From JAGIBJ01 sp032119595 (GTDB lineage: Bacteria; Actinomycetota; Thermoleophilia; Solirubrobacterales; Solirubrobacteraceae): a stretch of 64,000 nt of DNA. Below the pieces are notes generated by a model, which had not been told where the DNA came from, did no database searches, and was given only the letters and a program-made list of their open reading frames with translations. The DNA lies in the NCBI GenBank assembly GCA_032119595.1, contig JAUMBQ010000008.1:310001-374000 (forward strand), written 5' to 3'. Every line of letters begins with the position of its first letter. The stretch's first letter is position 1. The position numbers and the translations under genes were made by a program. Shown piece after piece: positions 33,696 to 41,804 of the stretch.

Positions 33696-34871
33696 TCAGG
33701 CCGTCTGGACGCGACCGAGCACGGCGGCCAGGAGCGCCAACGCCACCTCGCTGCGGGGAAGCATGCTGCCAGCCAGGACGTGCTCGTGGGCCGCGTGGGA
33801 GCCGGCCCCGAGCGGGCCGAGCCCGTCGATGGTGAGGGGAACGACGCCGGCGACATGGCTGGCGTCACTGGCGCCACCGCGCGTCGCCGGCACGATCTCG
33901 CGCCCGAGGAGCGACGACGCCGCTGCCAGGAGCGGTGCGGCTTCATCAGACGCGTCCATGCCGGGCCAGCTTCGCCCGATTCGGGCGTCGAGCGCGACCT
34001 CGCCGAGTGCCGGCGGGACGGCGGCCAGTACGGCCTCGAACGCGGCGGCATCGGTCGCGCGAACGTCGCACGTCAGCGTGCCGGTGCCCGGAACGATGTT
34101 GACCCCCTCGCCGCTGTGCAGGATCGATGGGACGACCGAGCGTCGCTCGGGACCGGAAGGGTCGTGGAGTTCCGCGAGCATCAGCGCGACCTGGGCAAGC
34201 GCGAGCAACGCGCTGCGACCCTCGTCGGGCGCGGCGCCAGCATGGGAGGCCCGCCCCTGGGCCACGACCTCGACGCTGCCGGCCGCCTTGCGCTGCACGA
34301 CGACCGCCTCGCGGCCCTGCGCGTCGCGCTCCCCGGCCTCGAAGCACAGGCAGGCGTCGTAGCCGTCGAACCGGTGTGCGTGTTGCATCGGGCCATGGCG
34401 CCACTCCTCGTCGCAGACCAGGAGCAGGTCGATCTGGGCGAACGATGACGCCCATGCCGGTGCCGAGAGTTCGGCGAGGATGCCGAGCGCGATCGCGTCG
34501 CCGCCCTTCATGTCGATCGTTCCCGAGCCGTCGATCCGGTCGCCGACGTGCACGGTCGACCGATGTTCGGCGTGCGGGATGACGGTGTCGACATGGCCGA
34601 GAAGCAACACCTTCGCCGTGCCGGTCCCACGGATCGTGAGCAGCAGGTCGTCCTCAAGCCCTGGGCTCGACGAGGCAAGCCTGACGATCTCCGCCGCAGG
34701 CACGGCAGCGACCGACGCGTCGACGGCCCGCCTGGCCCCGGGTGCATCCCCAAACGGCGAGGAGATATCAACGAGGACCGGCAGGAGCCGAAGCGCGCGC
34801 TCGGCAACGGCGGGCGCGAGAGCGATCAAGGCAGGGGCGGCGGAGATGCCATCGACGGTAGCGAACTCCAC
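33696..34871 (-). CDS. M20-family metallopeptidase (carboxypeptidase/deacylase)
   Basis: A 391-aa di-zinc hydrolase. Metal and catalytic residues appear in LLLGHVDTVIPH (His, Asp), GTIDMKGG (Asp), VCDEEWRHG (Glu base and ligand), CFEAGERD (ligand) and the final His in GSHAAHEH. A dimerisation or lid domain sits in the middle (AGSVEVVAQGRASHAGAAPD). It resembles glutamate carboxypeptidase (CPG2), acetylornithine deacetylase and succinyl-diaminopimelate desuccinylase relatives; I cannot choose between them. GTG start at 34871 without a clear ribosome site. It lies between the collagen-like and LOG genes on the same strand. Confidence 0.85.
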   Translation of the reverse strand: MEFATVDGISAAPALIALAPAVAERALRLLPVLVDISSPFGDAPGARRAVDASVAAVPAAEIVRLASSSPGLEDDLLLTIRGTGTAKVLLLGHVDTVIPHAEHRSTVHVGDRIDGSGTIDMKGGDAIALGILAELSAPAWASSFAQIDLLLVCDEEWRHGPMQHAHRFDGYDACLCFEAGERDAQGREAVVVQRKAAGSVEVVAQGRASHAGAAPDEGRSALLALAQVALMLAELHDPSGPERRSVVPSILHSGEGVNIVPGTGTLTCDVRATDAAAFEAVLAAVPPALGEVALDARIGRSWPGMDASDEAAPLLAAASSLLGREIVPATRGGASDASHVAGVVPLTIDGLGPLGAGSHAAHEHVLAGSMLPRSEVALALLAAVLGRVQTA

Positions 34872-34894
34872 ACCGCCGACCGATGCTCAACGGG

Positions 34895-35821
34895 TCAGCG
34901 CAGCGCGAGCACCGACAGGTCGATGTTGCGTGCGGAGATCGGCGCGTTGACGACCGGCGGCCCGGGGCTGTCGAAGCGGTTGCACTGAATCGACACGTCG
35001 TGACTGCCGGCCGCCACGTCGACCGTGGCCACGAGATTCAGGGTCCTGAAGCGCGCGGCGATCGCCCCGTTCTGCTCGAAGGTCACCTCACGGCCGGTCC
35101 CGATGGACACCGGCGCGCCTGCGTTGGTCGTGAGCCGCAAGGCGCAGTTGGCTCGGCCGAGTTCCGAGTTGCTATTGCCGATGAACAACTCCGTCGCGCC
35201 CGCCACCACGAGTCGCGCGGCGGTGGTCGTGACGACTGGCCCGTCCGTCACGAGTCCGCCACCGGTTGGGGAAGAGAGCGCAATCACCGTCGCAGTGCTG
35301 CTCGTAAGCCCCACGCTCGATGCACTGTTTCGTGTCGCGAACGATGACGCCAGGACGCCATCGGCACCGGTCGTGCCCGTCGCTCCGGTCGCGCCCTTCG
35401 CCCCAGTCGCACCCGGAGCACCAGCAGCGCCCGTCGCGCCCGTTGCGCCCTTCGCGCCGACAGCGCCCGTTGCACCGTTCGCTCCCGGCACGCCAGCAGC
35501 GCCCGTCGCGCCGGTTTGGCCGGCGGCGCCAGCGGCCCCCGTCTGACCAGTGGCGCCGGTTACGCCGGCGGGACCGGCCGCCCCGACCTGGCCGGTCACC
35601 GGCGTCGTTTTGGCCGCCAACTGATCCCGAATGCCCTTGCTCAACTTCGTCGGGGTGACCGCACCCTTCTTGAGCTGGGTCGTCCCGACGCTTCCGGCGG
35701 GCAGCTTGATGGCGGCGTAGGACGTGCCTCCGAGCGCGACGAACAGCGCGACGTACGCGACCGCGCTCCCTCGGATGTGCTCGCCGAGTCGCCGCCGAAA
35801 GGAACGTTCACGTGCCAGCAT
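34895..35821 (-). CDS. Exported collagen-like (Gly-X-Y) repeat protein
   Basis: The protein has 308 aa. After a basic N-terminus comes a signal-anchor-like stretch (SAVAYVALFVALGGTSYAAI), then the motif LPAGSVGTTQLKKGAVTPTK. This opening is one I associate with secreted Thermoleophilia proteins. Residues about 85-155 are a Gly-X-Y repeat rich in GAT, GAA and GAK triplets that could form a collagen-like triple helix. The last ~150 residues are beta-rich and contain two Cys (about 60 residues apart), perhaps a C1q/TNF-like or adhesive head. It is likely a surface filament or spore/sheath-type component. ATG at 35821; an ATG ten codons earlier is also open. Confidence 0.75.
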   Translation of the reverse strand: MLARERSFRRRLGEHIRGSAVAYVALFVALGGTSYAAIKLPAGSVGTTQLKKGAVTPTKLSKGIRDQLAAKTTPVTGQVGAAGPAGVTGATGQTGAAGAAGQTGATGAAGVPGANGATGAVGAKGATGATGAAGAPGATGAKGATGATGTTGADGVLASSFATRNSASSVGLTSSTATVIALSSPTGGGLVTDGPVVTTTAARLVVAGATELFIGNSNSELGRANCALRLTTNAGAPVSIGTGREVTFEQNGAIAARFRTLNLVATVDVAAGSHDVSIQCNRFDSPGPPVVNAPISARNIDLSVLALR

Positions 35822-35901
35822 CGCCCGAGCGTAACTCCACGCCAGGCCCACGGCAAGTCAATGGGGCGCGACGTTCCCCAGAGGGCTTCAGCCCGAACGG
35901 C

Positions 35902-35938
35902 GGAGAGCCGCGGCCCCAAAACGGCGCCGCGGCTCTCC
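35902..35938 (-). terminator. Terminator after sufD
   Basis: GGAGAGCCGCGGC and GCCGCGGCTCTCC form a 13-bp stem with an 11-nt loop, 44 bp past the sufD stop. Without a U-tract it could act in either direction, but no plus-strand gene ends here. Confidence 0.7.
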
Positions 35939-35981
35939 AGTGTTCAATCCATGACGGCGCCGATGGCGCCGCATGAGCTGG

Positions 35982-37226
35982 CTACGCGAGCACGTCCTCG
36001 AGGCGACGGTCGATCGCGCCGGCGACGAGGTCGCGGAACGGGCCCTCGTCAAAGCGCGACACCGTCGCGGTGAGGAAGCCTTCGATCATGAGGCGCTTGG
36101 CCTGCGGCTCATCCAGGCCGCGGCTGCGCAGGTAGAACAGCTGGTCCTGGTCGAGCTGCGCGATGGCCGCCGCGTGGGTGCAGCGCACGTCGTTGGCGAG
36201 GATCTCGAGGCCCGGGATCGCGTCGGCGTGCGCCTTCTTGCTGATGAGCAGGTTGCGCGACTCCTGGAAGGCGTCGATCTTCTGGGCGCCGGGGACGACC
36301 TCGATCATGCCGGACCAGACCGCGGTCGAGCGACCACCGAGGATCCCGCGGAACGCGAGATCGGAGTTGGTGCGCGGCGCAGCGTGGACCTGCTTGGTGG
36401 CGTAGTCCAGGTGCTGGCGGCGGGTGGTGGCGTACGCGCCGGTGACCCGGGCTTCAGCGCCCTCGCCCTCGAGCGTGACGTCGAGGTGGACCCGTCCGTC
36501 GCCGCCACCCAGACCGAGCACGGCCCAGTCGATGACGCCGTCCTTGGCAATCGCGGCGCGCTGGCTGCCGAGGATCCACGACTTCTCGGAGACCTCCTGC
36601 AGCGACAAGTAACGCAGGTGAGCACCCTGTCCGACGACGAGTTCGGTGACAGGAAGCAGGATGCCTTCGCCGCCTTCGGCGCCGGAGTCCCACAGCTCGC
36701 GAATCTCCGCGGTGGCGCCCTCTTCGATGACGACGAGCACGCGGAACGCCTGCTGCTGACCGGCGGTCTGCTGATGAACGCGCAGGCCGATCGGGCCGGT
36801 CGACTGGGTGCCGCGGCTGACGTGCACGAACGCACCGCCGGTCCAGAGCGCGTCGTTGCGGGTGACGAAGACGTCGTCTTCGTCGACGAGCGTGCCGAGG
36901 TGGCGCTCGACGATCTCAGCGTGCGCGAGTGCCGCTTCACTGAGCGTCATGACGGTGACGCCCTCGGGGGCTTCGCCGACGATTTCGACGTGCTCGCCGA
37001 CCTGGGTCAGCGTGATGACCGTGCCCTCGGTCTCCGGAGCGTCCGGTGCCTGTGACGGCTCGCCGGCGACGGCGGTCGGCAGCGACAGATCGAGCTTCTC
37101 GAGCGATGTGAACTCCCAGCCGGCACGGCCACGGAAGCTCGGCAGCTCGAGCGAGCGCGCGCGCTCGTTTGCGGCGGCGCGGCGGTCCGTGAGGAACACG
37201 GACGGGGCAGAGGCGACCTGGGTCAA
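35982..37226 (-). CDS. sufD: Fe-S cluster assembly protein SufD
   Basis: A 414-aa scaffold partner of SufB in the SufBC2D complex. It has the SufB/D beta-helix domain with the conserved CTHAAAIAQLDQDQLFYLRS segment, in which the His is the residue matching the essential His of E. coli SufD. It starts with TTG at 37226, overlapping the sufB TGA stop (TTGA), and AAGGA lies eight bases upstream inside sufB. A much longer open frame upstream is out-of-frame sufB sequence. It is translationally coupled to sufB and is the last gene of the transcript. Confidence 0.92.
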   Translation of the reverse strand: MTQVASAPSVFLTDRRAAANERARSLELPSFRGRAGWEFTSLEKLDLSLPTAVAGEPSQAPDAPETEGTVITLTQVGEHVEIVGEAPEGVTVMTLSEAALAHAEIVERHLGTLVDEDDVFVTRNDALWTGGAFVHVSRGTQSTGPIGLRVHQQTAGQQQAFRVLVVIEEGATAEIRELWDSGAEGGEGILLPVTELVVGQGAHLRYLSLQEVSEKSWILGSQRAAIAKDGVIDWAVLGLGGGDGRVHLDVTLEGEGAEARVTGAYATTRRQHLDYATKQVHAAPRTNSDLAFRGILGGRSTAVWSGMIEVVPGAQKIDAFQESRNLLISKKAHADAIPGLEILANDVRCTHAAAIAQLDQDQLFYLRSRGLDEPQAKRLMIEGFLTATVSRFDEGPFRDLVAGAIDRRLEDVLA

Positions 37227-38659
37227 CCGATCGATCCTTCCATCTGGAGCTCGATGAGCCGGTTCATCTCGACGGCGTACTCCATCGGGAGTTCCTTGAC
37301 GATCGGCTCGATGAAGCCGTTGACGATCATCTTGGACGCCTCTTCCTCGTTGATCCCGTGGGACTGGAGGTAGAAGAGCTGTTCTTCGCCGACCTTGGAG
37401 ACCGTGGCCTCGTGACCGACATCGACGTCGTCGTTGCCGATGCGGATCGTCGGGTAGGTGTCCGAGCGTGAGTCCTCGTCGAGCAGCAGGGCGTCGCAGA
37501 CGACCTTGCTCTTGGAGCCGTGCGCGCCGTCGGCAATCTCGAGCAGGCCGCGGTACGTGGAGTGCCCGCCGTCCTTGGAGATCGACTTGGCGAAGATGTT
37601 GCTCGTCGTGTTCGGCGCGACGTGCACGATCTTGCCGCCCGCGTCCTGATGCTGGCCCTTGCCGGCGAACGCGATCGACAGGATTTCGCCATGGGCGCCC
37701 TCGCCGGTCAGGTAGACCGCCGGGTACTTCATGGTGAGTTTGGAGCCGAGGTTGCAGTCGACCCACTCGACGGTCGCGTTGGCCTGGGCCTCAGCGCGCT
37801 TCGTGACGAGGTTGAAGACGTTGTTCGACCAGTTCTGCACCGTCGTGTACCGGATGCGAGCACCCGGCTTGGCGATCAGCTCGACGACCGCGGAGTGCAG
37901 CGAGTCGGCCGACCACGTCGGAGCGGTACAGCCCTCCACGTAGTGCACGTAGGAGCCCTCGTCGGCGAGGATGATCGTGCGCTCGAACTGGCCCATGCTC
38001 TCGGTGTTGATCCGGAAGTAGGCCTGCAGCGGCATCTCGACGTGCACGCCCGGCGGCACGTAGACGAACGAGCCACCCGACCACACGGCCGAGTTCAGGG
38101 CAGCGAGCTTGTTGTCGTTCGGCGGGATGATCGTGCCGATGTACTGCTTCACGAGATCCGGGTAGTCGCGCAGCGCGCTGTCCATGTCGGTGAAGATCAC
38201 GCCCTGCTTCTCGAGCTCTTCGTTGACCTGGTGGTAGACGACCTCGGACTCGTACTGCGCGCCGACGCCGGCTAGGAACTTGCGCTCGGCCTCGGGGATG
38301 CCAAGGCGATCGAAGGTGTTCTTCACGTCCTCGGGGACGTCGTCCCACGAACGCTCGGAGCGCTCGGAGGCGCGCACGAAGTAGTGGATGTCGTCGTAGT
38401 CGACCTCGGCCAGCATCGGGCTGCCCCACGTCGGCTGCTTGCGCGCGATGAAGTAGTCGTAGGACTTGAGGCGGAACTCGAGCATCCACTCGGGCTCGTT
38501 CTTCATCTCGGAGATCTTCGCGACGAGTTCGCGGGTCAGACCCTTCGGCGCCTTGTAGAGGTAGCCGTCCTCGTCGTCGTGGAAGCCGTACTTCTCTTCG
38601 TAGTCGGCCCCGATCGACTGGAGCGACTCCTGCTCTGCGAGCACCTCTGGTGTTGACAT
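37223..38659 (-). CDS. sufB: Fe-S cluster assembly protein SufB
   Basis: The protein has 478 aa, the catalytic scaffold that receives sulfur and iron for cluster assembly. Recognisable segments are EKYGFHDDEDGYLYKAPKGL, YESEVVYHQVNEELEKQGVI, FVYVPPGVHVEMPLQAYFRI, the Cys in SKSKVVCDALLLDED (equivalent to the E. coli SufB active Cys), and VGHEATVSKVGEEQLFYLQS. GGAGGA precedes the ATG by nine bases. Its 261-bp upstream region separates it from the Rieske gene. In most actinobacteria sufR-sufB-sufD-sufC-sufS-sufU are contiguous; here sufC and sufS lie ~15 kb away. Confidence 0.96.
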   Translation of the reverse strand: MSTPEVLAEQESLQSIGADYEEKYGFHDDEDGYLYKAPKGLTRELVAKISEMKNEPEWMLEFRLKSYDYFIARKQPTWGSPMLAEVDYDDIHYFVRASERSERSWDDVPEDVKNTFDRLGIPEAERKFLAGVGAQYESEVVYHQVNEELEKQGVIFTDMDSALRDYPDLVKQYIGTIIPPNDNKLAALNSAVWSGGSFVYVPPGVHVEMPLQAYFRINTESMGQFERTIILADEGSYVHYVEGCTAPTWSADSLHSAVVELIAKPGARIRYTTVQNWSNNVFNLVTKRAEAQANATVEWVDCNLGSKLTMKYPAVYLTGEGAHGEILSIAFAGKGQHQDAGGKIVHVAPNTTSNIFAKSISKDGGHSTYRGLLEIADGAHGSKSKVVCDALLLDEDSRSDTYPTIRIGNDDVDVGHEATVSKVGEEQLFYLQSHGINEEEASKMIVNGFIEPIVKELPMEYAVEMNRLIELQMEGSIG

Positions 38660-38920
38660 CTGAGTCGTTCCTCCGGCCGTTACTCACGGGCACGGCGGCT
38701 GGGAGTTCCCGCCGAGCCGCACCCGAAGTTCATATCCGATGGTAGCGGTCGGGAACGCCTGAGCCTGTGTGCCATGGTCACTCAAACCGCCAGCACCCGC
38801 GGGCTCTGAGAGTTAGGGAACCCTCACTCCAGGCCGTCGCAGGGGCCAACGCGCCACGCTTTGGCTGAACGCCGGCAGGTCGGGGCCTTTGTGCCCGTGA
38901 ACGACAGCGGGGCTGAGCGG

Positions 38921-39241
38921 TCAGTCCTCCACGATCACGAACGCGACGCCGTCCTCGATTTCGACCGGGAACGTCTCGACCGGCTGGTAGGCCGGGAGTG
39001 TCTTTGGGCGACCAGTGCGCAGATCGAAGAGCGAGCCGTGGCGCGGGCACTCGATGGTGCCGGCGGCGCAGTCGACCGGGCCGTCGTCGAGCGGCGCACC
39101 ATCGTGTGAGCAGACGTCCTCGATGGCCAGCAGCTCGCCGTCGCAGTTGATCACGATGACGTCGATCCCGTCCACCTCGAGCCGCTTGCGCGAGCCCGGC
39201 GGGAGCTCGGAGACGGGGCCAACCTCGGTGCGCTCACTCAT
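38921..39241 (-). CDS. Rieske [2Fe-2S] ferredoxin, Suf-associated
   Basis: A 106-aa single-domain Rieske protein. The two ligand boxes CSHDGAPL (Cys, His) and CPRHGSLFD (Cys, His) are intact and at normal spacing. There is no signal or TM segment, so it is a soluble electron carrier like dioxygenase ferredoxins. Such a gene is often embedded in actinobacterial suf operons, and sufB is the next gene on this strand 261 bp on, which supports a link to cluster assembly. The start at 39241 lacks a Shine-Dalgarno and may be leaderless. It is divergent from the first FG-GAP paralogue. Confidence 0.9.
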   Translation of the reverse strand: MSERTEVGPVSELPPGSRKRLEVDGIDVIVINCDGELLAIEDVCSHDGAPLDDGPVDCAAGTIECPRHGSLFDLRTGRPKTLPAYQPVETFPVEIEDGVAFVIVED

Positions 39242-39336
39242 GGCATGGGACGGTAGCTCGGATGCCCCGCGGCGGGCGCCTGCCTACTCACCGGATAGGT
39301 GTCCGCTTCGGGGCGACTCTGTGACAGGGTGCGCAC

Positions 39337-41793
39337 ATGTCGCCAAGCGCCTTTTCGATCTCTGGCGCGCGGCGACGGCTCGTCCTGGCCGCAGGCGCGC
39401 TGGCGGCCACGACCAACGTGGTCCTCTGGCTCGGAACGGTCCCGGCCCACGCGGTGCCCGTCACGCCGGCAGTCACCCCTCTCGGGATCTACGCGCCTGA
39501 ACTGCCCGCGAGCTGCCCGATTCCCTCGGACGTCGATGGCACGGCGCTCACCCGCGAGCTGATCAAGAGCAGCCGAGAGAACCGTCGATCAAGCTTGGGA
39601 GTGGAGCATCTGAGCAGCGTGTTCCCACAAGCGGTCCTCACGGTCTGTGACCCGCAGGTCGCGGCGGCGCGGGGCGTGATCGGGGCGATCACCGGCGAAA
39701 CTTCCATCCCGGCGATCGGCGATGTCGTGGCCCCCGGAGCCCGGGCCGTGCGTTCGGAAGGCAACGACATCGCTACCAGCGCGGCGATGGCGGGCGACCG
39801 CTTCGTGCTGCCGCTCCTCGGTCCGGGGTCGGTTCTGGACCTCACGGTCCGCACCGTCGGCGGCGCGCGGACCATCCGCCTCGGGCCGCTCGGCGAACCG
39901 CGTGCGATCGCCGTATCCGTCGAGGGCTCCGTGACGGCGCCCGTTGCCGTCGTTGAACGGGAGGGCGCAGAGCCGACGCGAACGGCAGTGGCCCCGGTCT
40001 CGGCGGTCGCGATCCGCCTCCGCCATCGCTTCAGGGGTCGCACGCTGCTCATCAGCGGATCGGCGGCCCCGGGGACGGCCGTTGACGCCACCACCAGCGG
40101 CGACCGATACGTCGCCGCGTCGGCCGTCAGCGACGCTCGCCATCGCCTGGCGACGTTGAAACTTGGTCCGCTCGCCAAGGACGACCGCAAGGTCACCATC
40201 ACGGCGTTGAACTTCCAGCGGCGCACCGTGACCGTGCTGCAATGCCGAGTCCGCTGGAACAAGGCCCGGCGCGCGCCGGACCGGGTGCGTTGCGAGACCG
40301 ACCCGACCGGCGCTTCAGCCACAACGACGCCCGTGGACGGCACGCCCGCCAGGCGCGCCAGCCAGGTGCAGCGTCCCCGCCCAGCCAAGCGCACGCACTT
40401 GAACGCTCAGCGTCTTCGGACGCGCGCCGTCACCGCGGCGGCCCTCCCTACGGTCCCCGCCACCACCACCGCCATGTGGACCACGAGCGACGGGTACGGC
40501 CACGCGGGCTTGGCTGCGGGCGACCTCAACGGCGACGGGCGACCCGATGGCACCGTTCTCACGAACCGCGGCGCGGCCGAGTTCCTCCTCTCGTCGCCTG
40601 CCAGCTGGAGCAGGGTTGGCGTCTCGCCGGCCAAACCCGACGACGGGACGCTGCCCGTCACCTTGCCCGACCTCACCGGCGACGGACGCGGAGAACTCCT
40701 CGGTGCTGGCGACACGATCGTGACCGACGCGTTCGCTTCCCCGGCACGGCCGACCACCATCGACCTGAGTGCGCGACGACCAGCCAGCGCCAGTGACCTC
40801 AACCTGAATGTGCCCTATGGCGCTGAGGGGCCATTTGGCACTGGGGGGCCCAAGCCGGTAGCGGACGTCACCGCCGATGGCCGCCCCGAGATCGTGATCG
40901 AGGGCACGTTCGGCGCGCAGACGTATGCGAGCCAGGACCTCGGGCCGAGATCACGACCTACCTTCACCGAGCTGTTCCCGCTCGCCACCCAGGCTTACCA
41001 CGCCCTGGAGAACGCGCCGGGGACCCCGGGCGCTGGCGAGACCTACGCCCAGAATGGCCCCTCGTGGCAGCCACACCCGGCGGAGCTGAACCGGCCAACC
41101 GCCGTCACCGGCGCTGGCGTCGCGGTGTTTGAACCGGTCGACTTGCGAGCTTCGCCGCTCACGCCCCGGCAGCTGGACCTCCGCATCCTCGACGCGCGCG
41201 GCGCCGTCCTCACCACGCGCCGATTCACCGCCGCCGGCATCCCCCGACTGGTGGACTTCGATACCGAGAGCGGAGACGCCCTCATCAGCCTCGACAATCC
41301 GCGCGGCGGCGTCTGCACCGACGAACGGCCCAAACTCCCCGCCCGCTGTGATGACGGCCTCGTCCGTGTCGGCGCCGACGGCATGATCCTGCAGACCGTC
41401 ACGATCCCTCGCAGCGGCCGTTACCTCTTCGGCGCGTTCGTGCCCGATGGCCCCGACGCCGACACCGCCCTGGACGTGGTGCTGTGGTTCTTCGAGTTCG
41501 CCTTGTCCGACCCAACCAACGAAGTTCCCTCCGTGGCCGGCGAGGCCGGCACCCTCCCGCTGCTCGCATCGAGCCAACAAGGCCAGGTCGCGCTGCCCGC
41601 CCTCCCGGTCCTCGCCGACGGCGGTGCCCCGATGCAGACCCAGTACGCGTACAGCGTGGTGCTCCCGAACGGCAGCCGCTGGCTCGCCGCAGAACTTCAG
41701 CCCCCGGACGACCCCTACGCCACGAGGCCGGCAACGGTCGATCACTCGCTGTCTCTTATCGCGCAGGCGCCAGCTCCTGCGTCCGCGAAGTAG
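39337..41793 (+). CDS. Exported FG-GAP/VCBS-like protein, paralogue 1 of 4
   Basis: The protein has 818 aa. The signal peptide (RRRLVLAAGALAATTNVVLW, ending near AHA) is followed by a Cys-containing region (SCPIPSDVDGT), a beta-rich part (AGDRFVLPLLGPGSVLDLTV), a Cys-bearing segment (VTVLQCRVRW) and a Pro/Arg linker. Then come three Asp-rich loops, DLNGDGRPDG, DLTGDGRGEL and DVTADGRPEI, like integrin FG-GAP calcium sites. The C-terminal third has DARGAVLTTRRFTA, GVCTDERPK and FVPDGPDADTALDVVL. There is no cell-wall anchor or C-terminal TM. Function is unknown. The three other paralogues nearby share this order of blocks. Paralogue 2 begins 11 bp after the stop. Confidence 0.8.
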   Translation: MSPSAFSISGARRRLVLAAGALAATTNVVLWLGTVPAHAVPVTPAVTPLGIYAPELPASCPIPSDVDGTALTRELIKSSRENRRSSLGVEHLSSVFPQAVLTVCDPQVAAARGVIGAITGETSIPAIGDVVAPGARAVRSEGNDIATSAAMAGDRFVLPLLGPGSVLDLTVRTVGGARTIRLGPLGEPRAIAVSVEGSVTAPVAVVEREGAEPTRTAVAPVSAVAIRLRHRFRGRTLLISGSAAPGTAVDATTSGDRYVAASAVSDARHRLATLKLGPLAKDDRKVTITALNFQRRTVTVLQCRVRWNKARRAPDRVRCETDPTGASATTTPVDGTPARRASQVQRPRPAKRTHLNAQRLRTRAVTAAALPTVPATTTAMWTTSDGYGHAGLAAGDLNGDGRPDGTVLTNRGAAEFLLSSPASWSRVGVSPAKPDDGTLPVTLPDLTGDGRGELLGAGDTIVTDAFASPARPTTIDLSARRPASASDLNLNVPYGAEGPFGTGGPKPVADVTADGRPEIVIEGTFGAQTYASQDLGPRSRPTFTELFPLATQAYHALENAPGTPGAGETYAQNGPSWQPHPAELNRPTAVTGAGVAVFEPVDLRASPLTPRQLDLRILDARGAVLTTRRFTAAGIPRLVDFDTESGDALISLDNPRGGVCTDERPKLPARCDDGLVRVGADGMILQTVTIPRSGRYLFGAFVPDGPDADTALDVVLWFFEFALSDPTNEVPSVAGEAGTLPLLASSQQGQVALPALPVLADGGAPMQTQYAYSVVLPNGSRWLAAELQPPDDPYATRPATVDHSLSLIAQAPAPASAK

Positions 41794-41804
41794 AGGGCTG
41801 CGAC

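Noticed and set aside
35982..37766. A 594-residue SufD
   Set aside because: Residues before the TTG at 37226 are sufB read out of frame and do not resemble SufD.
41484..41804. Long N-terminal extension of exported paralogue 2
   Set aside because: It is paralogue 1 out of frame. The GTG at 41805 is followed directly by a signal peptide.
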